64,000 bases of DNA from Ancylobacter oerskovii (GCF_018390555.1 NZ_JAHBGB010000033.1:1-64000); one strand, 5' to 3'. Counted from the stretch's first letter, positions 28,071 through 39,541 are shown. Notes: generated from the sequence alone by a model not told the origin. Made by a program: numbers and translations.

Positions 28071-28132
28071 GGCGGGACGTCATCCCGGATAGCGTCGCGT
28101 GAAGCCTCGCATGGGCGGCCCGAAAGCGCCGC

Positions 28133-29359
<1,227 letters not shown>

Positions 29360-29457
29360 GTCGAAGGATTCCGCGAGAAGTAAGCAAGGGGAGCCGAAAG
29401 CGCGCGGACTATAGGCATGGCGCGCGCTTGCGCAAGTGCGACGCGAAAATGCGACGC

Positions 29458-30036
29458 TCAGGGGGTGGGCGGCGCAGGGGGCCCGGCACCCGGCGCGGCA
29501 GGCGGCGATGTGGTCGCCTCAGGTATGGGCAAGGGCTGCGGCAAGGGCTGCGAAGGCGGAACGGGCGGCGCCGGGGTGCGCTCGGCGAAGACCGGCTTCC
29601 AGAAGCCGGCGCTCCAGCCCGCCACCAGCCAGTAGGCCAGCCCGCCGGCGAGGCCGGCGCCGAGGATATAGAGATCGACGTCGAAGCTGGCCAGCGCCGC
29701 GCCTTCCGGGAAGGGCGGGAACAGCTGCGCCCCGAGCCAGGCGGAAATCGCCCCGTTCGCCGTATGGAACAGCCAGGAGCGCACGCCGAACATCTCGGCG
29801 AACAGGACGCCGATCAGCGCCACCGCCCACATCATCAGCGCCGCGCCCGAGAGAGCGAGGCCGGAGATCATCGCCGCGTCGAACAGCCGGATCGCGTCGA
29901 AGTCGCCGGTGCCGGCGAGGAGGTCGCCGACCCGCCAGGAGCCGGCGATCATCACCATCACCGAGACGATCAGCGCGCAGACCAGCCCGAACGGCACCAG
30001 CACGAAGCGCAGCAACAGGCGCAGCAGGCTGTCCAC
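29458..30036 (-). CDS. Multi-pass membrane protein of unknown function
   Basis: A 192-residue protein with four predicted membrane helices (about residues 5-32, 52-80, 92-106 and 122-143) and a Pro-rich hydrophilic tail ([17 protein letters not shown]). No catalytic motif. Start ATG 30036 lies four bases after the stop of rlmN on the same strand, so the two are probably one transcript. The function is not indicated by sequence. Confidence 0.6.
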   Translation of the reverse strand: MDSLLRLLLRFVLVPFGLVCALIVSVMVMIAGSWRVGDLLAGTGDFDAIRLFDAAMISGLALSGAALMMWAVALIGVLFAEMFGVRSWLFHTANGAISAWLGAQLFPPFPEGAALASFDVDLYILGAGLAGGLAYWLVAGWSAGFWKPVFAERTPAPPVPPSQPLPQPLPIPEATTSPPAAPGAGPPAPPTP

Positions 30037-30040
30037 GCCG

Positions 30041-31270
30041 CTATTCCGCCGAGGCCGCCATCGCCCGCAGCGCCAGCCGCTCCCGGGCGGAGAGCTTCTC
30101 GGTCTCGCTCTTCAGCTGCCCGCAGGCGGCGAGGATGTCGCGCCCGCGCGGCGTGCGCACCGGGCTGGAATAGCCGGCGCGGAACACGATGTCGGAGAAC
30201 TGCTCGATGGTCTCCCAGTCCGAGCACTCATATTTGGTGCCCGGCCACGGGTTGAACGGGATCAGGTTGATCTTGGCCGGAATGCCGGCCAGCAGCTTCA
30301 CCAGCGCCTTGGCGTCGGCCGGTGAATCGTTCACGCCCTTGAGCATGACGTATTCGAAGGTGATGCGCTTGGCGTTCGAGGCCGCGGGATAATTGCGGCA
30401 GGCGTCGAGCAGCTCGCGCAGCGGGTACTTCTTGTTGATCGGCACCAGCACGTCGCGCAGCTCGTCGCGCACCGCATGCAGAGAGATGGCGAGCATCGGC
30501 CCGACCTCGGCGCCCAGCTTCTCGATCTCCGGCACCACGCCGGAGGTGGAGACGGTGATGCGACGCTTGCCGATGCCGAGCCCCTCGCCATCCGCCAGCA
30601 CCTCGATGGCTTTCGCGACCGAGTCATAGGCATAGAGCGGCTCGCCCATGCCCATGAACACGATGTTGGTGACGAGGCGGTCGCCCTCGGTCGGCAGGCC
30701 CGGCCCGACCGCCCGCTCCTGCCCGGGATAATCGCCGAGGCGATCCCGCGCGACCATCACCTGCGCGACGATCTCGGCGGCGGTCAGGTTGCGCACCAGC
30801 CGCTGGGTGCCGGTGTGGCAGAACGAGCAGTTCAGCGTGCAGCCCACCTGCGAGGAGACGCACAGCGTGCCGCGGTCGCTCTCGGGGATGTAGACCATCT
30901 CGACATCGTGCGGCTTGTCGCCGGCGATGTCGGGCGGCAGGCGCAGCAGCCATTTGCGGGTGCCGTCGGCCGACACCTGCTCGACCACCACCTCGGGCCG
31001 GTCGAGGGTGAAGGCGGCGCCGAGCTTCTCGCGCAGCCCCTTGCCGACATTGGTCATGGCGTCGAAGGAGGTGACGCCGCGCAGATAGATCCAGTGCCAG
31101 AGCTGGGCGACGCGCATGCGCCGCTCCTTCTCCGGCAGGCCGATCTCGGCGAGCGCGGCGGAAAGGCCCTCGCGGTCGAGGCCGGCGAGCGAGCGCTTGG
31201 CCGGTGCCGCGGCGATGGGAATGGGAGCGCCGGCCACCGGACGCGGCGCGGTTTCGATCAGCGTGTTCAT
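30041..31270 (-). CDS. rlmN: 23S rRNA (adenine-C2)-methyltransferase RlmN
   Basis: A 409-residue radical SAM enzyme that methylates A2503 of 23S rRNA and A37 of some tRNAs. The iron-sulfur cluster motif C-x3-C-x2-C is CTLNCSFC; the downstream Cys required for the methyl intermediate is in ILAACGQL near the C terminus. [12 protein letters not shown] and [16 protein letters not shown] are family motifs. Start ATG 31270. Confidence 0.96.
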   Translation of the reverse strand: MNTLIETAPRPVAGAPIPIAAAPAKRSLAGLDREGLSAALAEIGLPEKERRMRVAQLWHWIYLRGVTSFDAMTNVGKGLREKLGAAFTLDRPEVVVEQVSADGTRKWLLRLPPDIAGDKPHDVEMVYIPESDRGTLCVSSQVGCTLNCSFCHTGTQRLVRNLTAAEIVAQVMVARDRLGDYPGQERAVGPGLPTEGDRLVTNIVFMGMGEPLYAYDSVAKAIEVLADGEGLGIGKRRITVSTSGVVPEIEKLGAEVGPMLAISLHAVRDELRDVLVPINKKYPLRELLDACRNYPAASNAKRITFEYVMLKGVNDSPADAKALVKLLAGIPAKINLIPFNPWPGTKYECSDWETIEQFSDIVFRAGYSSPVRTPRGRDILAACGQLKSETEKLSARERLALRAMAASAE

Positions 31271-31366
31271 GGTCGGATATATGGGCCCAGCAAAGGGTGC
31301 GCAAATAACGGCTTTCGCGCCTCATAGCACAGAAGCGGCGGCGGCGCGACTATTGCGGCCGACCGG

Positions 31367-32044
31367 TCAGTAAAGGCCCGGAATCAGCCGGGCGGTGCGG
31401 GCGCGATAGGCGTCGTAGTCCGCGCCGAAGGTCGCGCGCAGCAGCGCCTCCTCCGCGTTCATGCGGGCGATCAGCGGGGGAACGAGCAGCAGCGCCAGCA
31501 CCACCCCGGCCATGGAGCGGAACACCAGCGCCCAGCCGAGCGAAGAGACCAGCAGCCCGGCATAGCTGGGATGGCGGATGACGCCGTAGACGCCGTCCGT
31601 CACCAGCGTGTGGCCGGGCTGGATCGCCACCAGCCCGCTGAACCGGCGCCCGAGCACGAAGACCGGCCACAGCCGCAGGGCGCCGCCGGCGGCGAACAGC
31701 AGCACGCCGAGCCAGCGCACGCCCGTGCCGCCGAAGGTCCACAGATCGAGCCGGTCGGTATAGGCCGGCAGCCAGGCCGCGAGGATGCCGAGCACGGCGA
31801 ACACCGCGAGCACCCAGCGATTGCCGCGGTCCTCGCGCTCGCCGCCGCTCAGATTGCCTTCCGTGAACAGCGCCGCCACCGTGAGCGCCACCAGCACCAG
31901 CGCCGCCGCCAGCCGCGCCGGATCGGCGAAGAACGCGCCCACGCCGCCCCAGCCGAGCACGGCGAGGCCGAGATAGGCGAGCGTTCCCGCCAGCGACAGG
32001 GCGAGGAGGCGCGGCGAGCGCGGAGACGAGGGGGTGGCGGTCAT
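31367..32044 (-). CDS. Isoprenylcysteine carboxyl methyltransferase-like membrane protein
   Basis: A 225-residue protein with five to six membrane helices. The C-terminal signature is VYGVIRHPSYAGLLVSSLGW (about 155-174) followed by PPLIARMNAEEALLRATFG and DYDAYRARTARLIPGL, the SAM-binding module of ICMT/PEMT-type membrane methyltransferases. Substrate unknown. ATG 32044 is chosen because GGGAGG precedes it by six bases; a further ATG at 32080 is less likely. Confidence 0.8.
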   Translation of the reverse strand: MTATPSSPRSPRLLALSLAGTLAYLGLAVLGWGGVGAFFADPARLAAALVLVALTVAALFTEGNLSGGEREDRGNRWVLAVFAVLGILAAWLPAYTDRLDLWTFGGTGVRWLGVLLFAAGGALRLWPVFVLGRRFSGLVAIQPGHTLVTDGVYGVIRHPSYAGLLVSSLGWALVFRSMAGVVLALLLVPPLIARMNAEEALLRATFGADYDAYRARTARLIPGLY

Positions 32045-32117
32045 GGCGGCCCTCCCGGCACGAGCCGGACGCTGCTTCAACCCACGGCAGCGGCGCGGGG
32101 TTCCCGGCCGGTCATTC

Positions 32118-32900
32118 TCACTTCAGTGGCACCCAGATGTCGATGACGAGGTCGTCCTCCGGCGTCGTCGCCGGATCGGCGCGGTATTCCTCGACATAGA
32201 GGTCCTGCGCCTCGAGGTCCTTGGCGTCGAGCAGGTTGGCGATCTGCTCGTAGGTCGGGTCCATGGCGTCGTAGGGCCCGCGATGGGTGAAGCGTAGCGC
32301 CTTGCCGGCCGGCGAGGCGGAGAATTCGAAGCCTTCCGGCGGCTTCTCGGTGGTGGCGCCGGCAAACGGCACCGCCGCCTCGAACTCGAAGCCGTTATCG
32401 TCGGTCATGGTGTAGACGATGAACGGCGCGCCGACCCGCTTCAGCTTCAGCCGGTCGAGCTCGGCATAGACCTCCTTCAGCGTCGCGACGATGGTGGCAT
32501 AGCCGTCGTCCCAGTTGCTCTTGGCGCTTTTCTGCAGCACCGGCACCGGCACCATCTCGGCGGGATCGCCGAAGCCGTCCGGCCGCTGCAGCGGATCGCC
32601 GGCGGGCGGCACCGCGGTGGTGTCGACGCCCTTGGGGTCGATCACCGGCGGCGCCACCATGTCGCCGTTGCCGGCCTCGGGCGCCTTCCCGGCGGGTGCG
32701 GGCTCCGACGGCGCGGGCGTTGCCGGAGCCGGCGTGGCGGGAGCAGCGGGGGCAGCGGGGGCAGCGGGGGCCGACGGAGTGGCGGCGGGCGGCTCGGCCG
32801 GCGCCTGCGCGTGCAGCGGCGGCACGGCGAGGAGCAGCGCCAGTGCCGGCACGAGGCCGCACCGCAGGGAAAGGTTCAGGAGCCGGAAGACAAGCCGCAT
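32118..32900 (-). CDS. Secreted GyrI-like (SOUL/heme-binding-type fold) domain protein
   Basis: A 260-residue exported protein: signal peptide (LSLRCGLVPALALLLAVPPL, cleaved after HAQA), a low-complexity Ala/Pro/Thr linker (about residues 32-75), then a GyrI-like small-molecule-binding domain from about residue 110 (SNWDDGYATIVATLKEVYAE to the end). The domain is built of two similar halves and ends in VIDIWVPL. GyrI-like domains bind small ligands; the ligand is unknown. Start ATG 32900. Confidence 0.8.
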   Translation of the reverse strand: MRLVFRLLNLSLRCGLVPALALLLAVPPLHAQAPAEPPAATPSAPAAPAAPAAPATPAPATPAPSEPAPAGKAPEAGNGDMVAPPVIDPKGVDTTAVPPAGDPLQRPDGFGDPAEMVPVPVLQKSAKSNWDDGYATIVATLKEVYAELDRLKLKRVGAPFIVYTMTDDNGFEFEAAVPFAGATTEKPPEGFEFSASPAGKALRFTHRGPYDAMDPTYEQIANLLDAKDLEAQDLYVEEYRADPATTPEDDLVIDIWVPLK

Positions 32901-33044
32901 GGTTCACCCGCGCACGACGCAACGCCCCATCCTTAGCACCGCGCCCGGGGCGCGACGATGGCAGGAAAGTCGCGCGCGGCCGAATTCGAAATCCGCCGCA
33001 CAGGCTTCTTGTACCTCCCTCGCAACAGGGCAAGTTCCACCCGG

Positions 33045-33400
33045 CGCGCGCCCTGCCCCCTCTCCCCCTCGGGGAGAGGGGTGGGATGAGCGGTCTTCGC
33101 GCGCCCTGTCATCACCCTCGCCTACTCGCTTCGCCAGCTGCCTCCGCCCGGGGCCAGCTGCCTCCGGCGCAGACCTCGTCGGAACCGGGCCCGGCGACAG
33201 CCGGGCTCGGGCAAGAGAGGCAAGCCCGAGAACTCTCGCACGGCGGCCCCATGCCATACCCCGAATTCCGATGCGCTCCGCTCCCTCTCCTGCCCGCCGG
33301 GAACTCGGCTGTATCCGAAGCCGAAGCCCTTCTTCTCCCTCTCCCCGCCGGGGAGAGGGGTGGGGTGAGGGGCCTTCCTGGCTTCCCGATACGGCCGCGC
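33045..33400. repeat. Copies of the CTCTCCCC/GGGGAGAG palindromic repeat
   Basis: Two further short copies of the rhizobial palindromic element lie near 33,058-33,085 and 33,340-33,375, each a CCCTCTCCCC hairpin followed by GGTGGG-type sequence. The whole 638-base gap 32,901-33,538 holds no gene. Confidence 0.6.
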
Positions 33401-33538
33401 TCCCGAATGCCGGCGTGCGGCGTCCCCTCGTCCACCCGTCACGCGCACGGCGGAACGCCGCCGCATGCGGCAAAGCTACTGGCCTTCGCGCCCGGCTTCG
33501 CCATATAAGGGCGCGAACCCGCCCCGTTCTGGATCGTC

Positions 33539-34405
33539 ATGGCTTCGCTGGCAGACCGCCCCTTCGTGAAGATGAACGGCCTCGGCAACGAGATCGTCGT
33601 GCTCGACCTGCGCGACGAGCCGGTGCCGGTGCCGCCGGCGGAGGCGCGCGCGCTCGCCCGCCCGGAGGTGCTGCCCTTCGATCAGATCATGGCGCTCTAC
33701 CCCGCCGCGGTGCCGGGCATCGACGCCTATGTGCGCATCATCAACGCCGACGGCTCGGAGGCCGGCGCCTGCGGCAACGGCACGCGCTGCATCGCGCTCT
33801 ATGAATATGGCCGCACCGGCCGCGCGCATATCCGCTTCGAATCCGTCGCCGGCCTTCTGGATTGCAACATCTCCTCCGGCGGCATCACCGTCGACATGGG
33901 TGCGCCGCGCTTCGGCTGGGCGGATATCCCGCTCGCCGGTCCGGTGGCCGACACCCGCGCCGTCGACATCCAGGCCGGCCCGGCGGAAGCGCCGGTGCTG
34001 GCTGGCCCGGCCGTCGCCAATGTCGGCAACCCGCATGCGGTGTTCTTCGTGCCGGATGCGGGCGCCGTCGATCTCGGCCGCTACGGGCCGGAGCTGGAGC
34101 ATCACCCCGCCTTCCCCGACCGCGCCAATATCTCGGTCGCGCAGGTGCTGGCGCCGGACCGCATCCTGCTGAAGGTGTGGGAGCGCGGCGCCGGCCTCAC
34201 CCGCGCCTGCGGCTCAGCCGCCTGCGCGACCGCCGTCTGCGCCGCCCGCCTCGGCCTCACCGGGCGCCGCGTCACCGTCACCCTGCCGGGCGGCGACCTC
34301 GTCATCGACTGGCGCGAGGCGGACGACCACATCCTCATGACCGGCCCGGCGGAGCTGGAATATTCCGGCCGCCTCACCGCCGACATGCTCGGCGTGACGG
34401 CCTGA
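33539..34405 (+). CDS. dapF: Diaminopimelate epimerase
   Basis: A 288-residue enzyme converting LL- to meso-diaminopimelate for lysine and peptidoglycan synthesis. The two catalytic cysteines lie in EAGACGNGTRC (about residues 76-86) and TRACGSAAC (about 221-229), the pair typical of the PLP-independent epimerase fold. FVKMNGLGNEIVVLD at the start is also characteristic. It begins the dapF-mtaB-ftsY-yciB run. Confidence 0.96.
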   Translation: MASLADRPFVKMNGLGNEIVVLDLRDEPVPVPPAEARALARPEVLPFDQIMALYPAAVPGIDAYVRIINADGSEAGACGNGTRCIALYEYGRTGRAHIRFESVAGLLDCNISSGGITVDMGAPRFGWADIPLAGPVADTRAVDIQAGPAEAPVLAGPAVANVGNPHAVFFVPDAGAVDLGRYGPELEHHPAFPDRANISVAQVLAPDRILLKVWERGAGLTRACGSAACATAVCAARLGLTGRRVTVTLPGGDLVIDWREADDHILMTGPAELEYSGRLTADMLGVTA

Positions 34406-34428
34406 AGCACGGCGGGGGAGCGCACGCC

Positions 34429-35736
34429 ATGTCCGTCGACGTCGTCACCTTCGGCTGCCGCCTCAACACGCTCGAATCCGAGGCGGTGAAGAACGCCGCC
34501 GGCGCCGCCGGGCTCGACGATCTCGTCGTGGTCAACACCTGCGCGGTGACGGCCGAGGCGGTGCGGCAGGCCAGGCAGGCGATCCGCCGGCTGAAGCGCG
34601 AGCAGCCGGGCAAGCGCATCGTCGTCACCGGCTGCGCCGCCCAGACGGAGCCCGAGACCTTCGCCGGCATGGAAGAGGTCGAGCGCGTGGTCGGCAATGC
34701 CGAGAAGGCGCGGCCGGAAACCTGGGCCGCCACGCGGCAGGCGCTCGACTTCGGCATCGGCGCCGAAGAAAAGGCCGTCGTCGGCGACATCATGAGCGTG
34801 CGCGAAACCGCGCTGCACCTGATCGACGGGCTTCAGGTCGACGGTATCGAGGGCCACACCCGCGCCTTCGTGCAGGTGCAGAACGGCTGCGACCATCGCT
34901 GCACCTTCTGCATCATCCCCTATGGCCGCGGCAATTCCCGCTCGGTACCGGCCGGCGAGGTGGTGGCGCAGGTGCGCCGCCTGGTCGAGAACGGCTACGC
35001 CGAGGTCGTGCTCACCGGCGTCGACCTCACCTCCTGGGGCGCCGGCCTGCCGGGGACGCCAAGGCTCGGCACGCTGGTGCGGTCGATCCTGCGCCATGTG
35101 CCGGAACTGCGCCGCCTGCGCCTCTCCTCCATCGATTCCGTCGAAGCGGACGACGAACTCCTGCGCGCCATCGCCGAGGAAGAGCGGCTGATGCCGCATC
35201 TGCATCTCTCGCTGCAGGCCGGCGACGACCTCGTCCTCAAGCGGATGAAGCGCCGCCATTCGCGCCGCGATGCCATCGATTTCTGCGCCGGCATCCGCCG
35301 CGTGCGGCCGGACATGGTATTCGGCGCCGACATCATCGCCGGCTTCCCCACCGAGACCGAGGCGCATTTCCGCAATTCGCTCGCCCTCGTCGACGACTGC
35401 GGGCTGACGCATCTGCACGTCTTCCCGTTCTCGCCGCGGCGCGGCACCCCGGCGGCGCGCATGCCGCAGCTGCCGGGCGACGCCGTCAAGGAACGCGCCC
35501 GCCGGCTGCGCGAGAAGGGCGCCACCGCGCTGCTGCGCCACCTCGCCGCCGCCATCGGCACCCGCGCCGAGGTGCTCGCCGAGGCCGGCGGCCTCGCCCG
35601 TACCCGCGCCTTCACCCCGGTGCGGCTCGGCACCCCCATGCCGCGCGGCAGCCTCGGCGAGGTGCGCATCGCCGGGCATGACGGCACGCATCTCCTCGGC
35701 ATGCGCCTGGCCGATGCCCGGCCGATCGCCGCCTGA
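34429..35736 (+). CDS. mtaB: tRNA t6A37 methylthiotransferase MtaB
   Basis: A 435-residue radical SAM enzyme that adds a methylthio group to t6A at position 37 of ANN-decoding tRNAs. The N-terminal iron-sulfur domain has FGCRLNTLES, VVNTCAVT and VTGCAAQ; the radical SAM cluster is CDHRCTFC. ATG 34429 follows GGGGGAG and matches the family start. It lies 23 bases after dapF and 16 before ftsY. Confidence 0.93.
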   Translation: MSVDVVTFGCRLNTLESEAVKNAAGAAGLDDLVVVNTCAVTAEAVRQARQAIRRLKREQPGKRIVVTGCAAQTEPETFAGMEEVERVVGNAEKARPETWAATRQALDFGIGAEEKAVVGDIMSVRETALHLIDGLQVDGIEGHTRAFVQVQNGCDHRCTFCIIPYGRGNSRSVPAGEVVAQVRRLVENGYAEVVLTGVDLTSWGAGLPGTPRLGTLVRSILRHVPELRRLRLSSIDSVEADDELLRAIAEEERLMPHLHLSLQAGDDLVLKRMKRRHSRRDAIDFCAGIRRVRPDMVFGADIIAGFPTETEAHFRNSLALVDDCGLTHLHVFPFSPRRGTPAARMPQLPGDAVKERARRLREKGATALLRHLAAAIGTRAEVLAEAGGLARTRAFTPVRLGTPMPRGSLGEVRIAGHDGTHLLGMRLADARPIAA

Positions 35737-35752
35737 AACCTTCGGAAGCGAC

Positions 35753-36691
35753 ATGAGCGACGACACTCCCCGCCCCGGCTTCTGGAAGCGCCTGACGCAA
35801 GGGCTGACGCGCACCGCGTCGAACCTGTCGACCGGCATCACCGACCTGTTCACCAAGCGCAAGCTCGACGCCGACACGCTGGAGGACCTCGAGGACGTGC
35901 TGATCCGCGCCGATCTCGGCGTGGAGACCGCCGCCCGCATCGCCGAGGTGGTCGGCAAGGGCCGCTACGACAAGCAGATCGAGCCGGACGAGGTGCGCGG
36001 CCTCGTCGCCGCCGAGATCGAGAAGGTACTGGCCCCGGTCGCCAGGCCGCTCGCCTTCGAGACCGGCGCCAGGCCCTTCGTGCTGCTGATGGTCGGGGTG
36101 AACGGCTCCGGCAAGACCACCACCATCGGCAAGCTCGCCTCGGTGCTGCGGGCGCAGGGCAAGCGCGTGGTGCTCGCCGCCGGCGACACCTTCCGCGCCG
36201 CCGCCACCGAGCAGCTCAAGGTGTGGGCCGAGCGCACCGGCGCCGCCCTGGTTTCCCGCCCGCCGGGCGCCGACGCCGCCGGCGTCGCCTTCGACGCGCT
36301 GGCGCAGGCCAAGGCCGAGGGCGCCGACGTGCTGATCATCGACACCGCCGGCCGGCTGCAGAACCGCGCCGAGCTGATGGCCGAGCTGGAGAAGATCGTC
36401 CGCGTCGTCAGGAAGCAGGATCCCGCCGCCCCGCACGCGGTGGTGCTCACCCTCGACGCCACGGTCGGCCAGAACGCGCTGTCGCAGGTGGAGGCGTTCC
36501 AGCGGGTCGCCGGCGTCACCGGCCTCGTCATGACCAAGCTCGACGGCACCGCGCGCGGCGGCATATTGGTGGCGCTGGCCGCCAAATACGGCCTGCCGGT
36601 GCATCTCATCGGCGTCGGCGAGGGCATTGACGACCTCCAGCCCTTCGCCGCGCGCGATTTCGCCCGCGCCGTGGTCGGCCTCGACGACTGA
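35753..36691 (+). CDS. ftsY: Signal recognition particle receptor FtsY
   Basis: A 312-residue SRP GTPase that docks the SRP-ribosome complex at the inner membrane. The short N-terminal region lacks the long acidic A domain of E. coli FtsY, as in many alphaproteobacteria. G1 is GVNGSGKTTT (about residues 114-123), with DTAGRLQNRAELM, TKLDGTARGG and GVGEGIDDLQPF completing the NG domain. ATG 35753 is chosen because it matches the family start. Confidence 0.95.
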   Translation: MSDDTPRPGFWKRLTQGLTRTASNLSTGITDLFTKRKLDADTLEDLEDVLIRADLGVETAARIAEVVGKGRYDKQIEPDEVRGLVAAEIEKVLAPVARPLAFETGARPFVLLMVGVNGSGKTTTIGKLASVLRAQGKRVVLAAGDTFRAAATEQLKVWAERTGAALVSRPPGADAAGVAFDALAQAKAEGADVLIIDTAGRLQNRAELMAELEKIVRVVRKQDPAAPHAVVLTLDATVGQNALSQVEAFQRVAGVTGLVMTKLDGTARGGILVALAAKYGLPVHLIGVGEGIDDLQPFAARDFARAVVGLDD

Positions 36692-36828
36692 CGACGTCCT
36701 CCGGGCGGCGGGCGGCGGGTCCGCGTCGCGACGGCGCAGGCGCGAAAACCGATCCGTGACCGCCCGCCCCTTGATCGTGCCGCATTGCCGGGCGACAACG
36801 GGCGGACACAGAGGATCCTTCCCCCGCG

Positions 36829-37431
36829 ATGAACGACAACCGCCCCCCGGCCGCGCCCCGCTCCATGAGCCCGCTCGTCAAGATCGCGCTGGAGCTCGGG
36901 CCTCTGGTGATCTTCTTCATCGCCAATGGCCGCGCCGGCATCTATGCGGCTACCGGCGCCTTCATGGTCGCCACCTTCGTGGCGCTGGCGCTGATGTGGA
37001 TCATCGCCCGCAAGATCGCGGTGATGCCGCTGATCTCCGCCGCGGTGGTACTGGTGTTCGGCACGCTCACCATCGTCCTGCAGGACGACCACTTCATCAA
37101 GATGAAGCCGACCCTCGTCAACGCGCTGTTCGGCGTCGCCCTGCTCGGCGGGCTCATGTTCAGGAAGCCGCTGCTGCCCTATGTGCTCGGCGACGTGTTC
37201 GAGCTGACGCCGGAAGGCTGGCGCGTCCTCACCATACGCTGGGGAGTGTTCTTCCTGCTGATGGCGGCGCTGAACGAGATCGTCTGGCGCTCGGTGACGA
37301 CCGATACGTGGGTGGCGTTCAAGACCTTCGGCTATCTGCCGCTCACCCTCATCTTCGCCATGGCGCAGGTACCGCTGATGACCCGCCACGGCGCCCCGGC
37401 CGGCGCCCGCGCACCGGAAGCGGGCGAGTAG
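36829..37431 (+). CDS. yciB: Septation protein A (YciB/IspZ family)
   Basis: A 200-residue inner-membrane protein with five to six helices, of the YciB/IspZ (inner membrane-spanning) family involved in cell-division and envelope integrity. Conserved features are ELGPLVIFFIANGRAGIYAA, TLTIVLQDDHFIKMKPT, and the aromatic-rich WRVLTIRWGVFFLLMAALNE. Start ATG 36829. It ends the dapF run, 138 bases after ftsY. Confidence 0.93.
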   Translation: MNDNRPPAAPRSMSPLVKIALELGPLVIFFIANGRAGIYAATGAFMVATFVALALMWIIARKIAVMPLISAAVVLVFGTLTIVLQDDHFIKMKPTLVNALFGVALLGGLMFRKPLLPYVLGDVFELTPEGWRVLTIRWGVFFLLMAALNEIVWRSVTTDTWVAFKTFGYLPLTLIFAMAQVPLMTRHGAPAGARAPEAGE

Positions 37432-37496
37432 CAGCCACGGCCGAAGCGCCGGGGCCCGGAGAAGTCACCTCGCGCGCCCCTGGCCCTCTCCCTCTT

Positions 37497-37612
37497 TCTT
37501 ATCCTCTCCCCGGTGGGGAGAGGTGGCCCGCGTAGCGGGTCGGTGAGGGGGAACCGCATCGGGAAGCGTTGCCGCCCCCTCACCCACCCCTCTCCCCCAC
37601 GGGGAGAGGGAG
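37497..37612. repeat. Copy of the CTCTCCCC palindromic intergenic repeat
   Basis: A unit with the same order as the pair at 27,410-27,970: CCTCTCCCC-hairpin, GGCCCGCGTAGCGGGTCGGT, then CCCCCTCACC and a second CTCTCCCC hairpin. It lies between the convergent yciB and aldo/keto reductase genes. Confidence 0.7.
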
Positions 37613-37680
37613 AAGAAGGTCTTGGTCGTCGGGACGAAGCCGACGCCCTCACGGGAAGAGAGGGCAGAAGGCCGTAGCTC

Positions 37681-38739
37681 TCACGGCGCCGGATTTCCCG
37701 TCAGCTGGTGCACGGCGTCGATCTTCGCGATCACCTCCGGCGCCAGCGTCACGTCCTTGGCGCCGATGTCGGTCTTCAGCTGCGCCATCGTCGTCGCCCC
37801 AAGGATCACCGAGGTCATGAAGCGGCGCGACAGCGCGAAGGCGAGCGCCATCTGCGCCGGGTCGAGCCCATGCTCGGCGGCGATGGCGAGATAGGCATCG
37901 ATCGCCGCCTCGCTGCCCGGCTTCTGGTAGCGCTGGCCGCGGTCGAACAGCGTGGTCCGCGCCCCCGCCGGCCGCGCGCCCTTCTGGTATTTGCCGGTCA
38001 GGAAGCCCTGCCCCAGCGCCGAATAGGCGAGCAGCGCCACGTCCTCGCGCAGGCTCACCTCGGCGAGCGCGGTCTCATAGGTGCGGTTGACGAGGTTGTA
38101 GGCGTTCTGCACCGAGGCCACGCGCGGCAGGCCATGCGTCTCGGCCTCGGCGAGGAAGCGCATCGTGCCCCAGGCGCTCTCGTTGGAGAGGCCGATATGG
38201 CGCACCTTGCCCTCTTCGACCAGCTCGCCCAAGGCCTGAAGCGTCTCGAGGATCGGCGTCTCGTCCGGCGTCGGGCGGCCGTCGGCGTCGTTCGGCCAGC
38301 GGCTGGGGTTGGAGCCCCAGGGCATTTCGCGGCCCGGCCAGTGCAGCTGGTAGAGGTCGATATAGTCGGTCTGCAGCCGCGTCAGGCTCTTCTCCACCGC
38401 CTCGCGGATCTGGGCGCGGTTCGGCTTGCCCCGCGCGCCGTCGTCGCGGAACCAGGTCATCTCGGAAAGGCCGACCACCTTGGTGGCGAGGATCACCTTG
38501 TCGCGATTGCCGCGCGCCTTGAGCCAGGTGCCGATGATCCGCTCGGTGGAGCCCTGCGTCTCGGGCTTGGGCGGAATCGAATAGAGCTCGGCGGTGTCGA
38601 GGAAGTTGATGCCGTGGTCGAACGCGTAATCGAGCTGGGCGTGGCCTTCGGCTTCTGTGTTCTGCTGGCCATAGGTCATGGTGCCGAGGCAAAGCTCGCT
38701 CACCTCGAGGCCGGTACGGCCGAGCGGACGGTATTGCAT
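37681..38739 (-). CDS. NADP(H)-dependent aldo/keto reductase (Tas-like)
   Basis: A 352-residue (alpha/beta)8-barrel oxidoreductase, closest in layout to E. coli Tas. Active-site tetrad residues are in FLDTAELYSIPP (Asp and Tyr), VILATKV (Lys) and QLHWPG (His). The nicotinamide cofactor loop is LLAYSALGQGFLTGKY. ATG 38739 matches the family start (QYRPLGRTGLEVSELCLGTM); the frame to 38847 is unlikely to be translated. Substrate unknown. Confidence 0.92.
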   Translation of the reverse strand: MQYRPLGRTGLEVSELCLGTMTYGQQNTEAEGHAQLDYAFDHGINFLDTAELYSIPPKPETQGSTERIIGTWLKARGNRDKVILATKVVGLSEMTWFRDDGARGKPNRAQIREAVEKSLTRLQTDYIDLYQLHWPGREMPWGSNPSRWPNDADGRPTPDETPILETLQALGELVEEGKVRHIGLSNESAWGTMRFLAEAETHGLPRVASVQNAYNLVNRTYETALAEVSLREDVALLAYSALGQGFLTGKYQKGARPAGARTTLFDRGQRYQKPGSEAAIDAYLAIAAEHGLDPAQMALAFALSRRFMTSVILGATTMAQLKTDIGAKDVTLAPEVIAKIDAVHQLTGNPAP

Positions 38740-38857
38740 GGGAATTTCCGGGATGCCGGGAAGAGGGAGGGTTGCATTTGTAATACGCCCTCCCTCGACC
38801 GCGCCGCAAGTCGTGCCCCGAACCTCGCCCCTCGGTGCCCGCCGCAAGGCGTGCCGG

Positions 38858-39541
38858 CTAGCCCGGCGTGCCGGCCTTGAGAGTGCCCAGCCAGGCCTCG
38901 ACCGCCGGCAGGATGCCCGCCACCATCACGTCGACCCCTTCGGCGGTGGGGTGCATGCCGTCGGCCTGGTTCAGCCTGGAGCCCTGCCCCGCCACCCCGT
39001 CGAGGAAGAAGGGATAGAGCGGCACGCCATATTTCGCCGCGAGCGCCGGGTAGAGCGCATCGAAGCGCGCCTTGTAGTCGGCACCCATGTTCGGCGGCGC
39101 CAGCATGCCCGCCAGCAGCACCGGGATGCCGCGCTCCTTCAGCCGCGCCAGCGCGGCGTCGAGCGCCTTCTCGGTGACGGCGGGATCGACCCCGCGCAGC
39201 GCGTCATTGGCGCCGAGTTCGAGGATCACCCCCTGCGTGCCGTCCGGCACCGACCAGTCGAGCCGCGCCGCACCGGCGCTGGCCGTGTCGCCGGAAACGC
39301 CGGCATTGTCGATCACGACATCGTGTCCGCGCGCCTTGAGCGCGGCCTGAAGCTTCACCGGAAACGCCTCGGCGGCCGGCAGCCCGTATCCGGCGGTCAG
39401 GCTGTCGCCGAGCACGACGAGCCGCAGCGGCTCCGCCGCCGCGACAGCCCGCAGCGCCAGCGGTGCCGCCAGCACCAGCAGCAATGCCAGCAGCCAATTG
39501 ACGACAAGGTGTTCCGCCCGGCCCTTTCCCGCGATGCACAC
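38858..39541 (-). CDS. SGNH hydrolase, arylesterase/lysophospholipase (TesA-like)
   Basis: A 227-residue secreted SGNH-family esterase. Block I is VLGDSLTAGYG, block III ANDALRG, and block V DGMHPTAEG provides the catalytic Asp and His. The N terminus (VNWLLALLLVLAAPLALRAV) is a signal peptide. The start is uncertain: no ATG precedes the signal peptide, so GTG 39541 is taken. It is divergent from the ABC genes, exactly the tesA/ybbA arrangement of E. coli. Confidence 0.88.
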   Translation of the reverse strand: MCIAGKGRAEHLVVNWLLALLLVLAAPLALRAVAAAEPLRLVVLGDSLTAGYGLPAAEAFPVKLQAALKARGHDVVIDNAGVSGDTASAGAARLDWSVPDGTQGVILELGANDALRGVDPAVTEKALDAALARLKERGIPVLLAGMLAPPNMGADYKARFDALYPALAAKYGVPLYPFFLDGVAGQGSRLNQADGMHPTAEGVDVMVAGILPAVEAWLGTLKAGTPG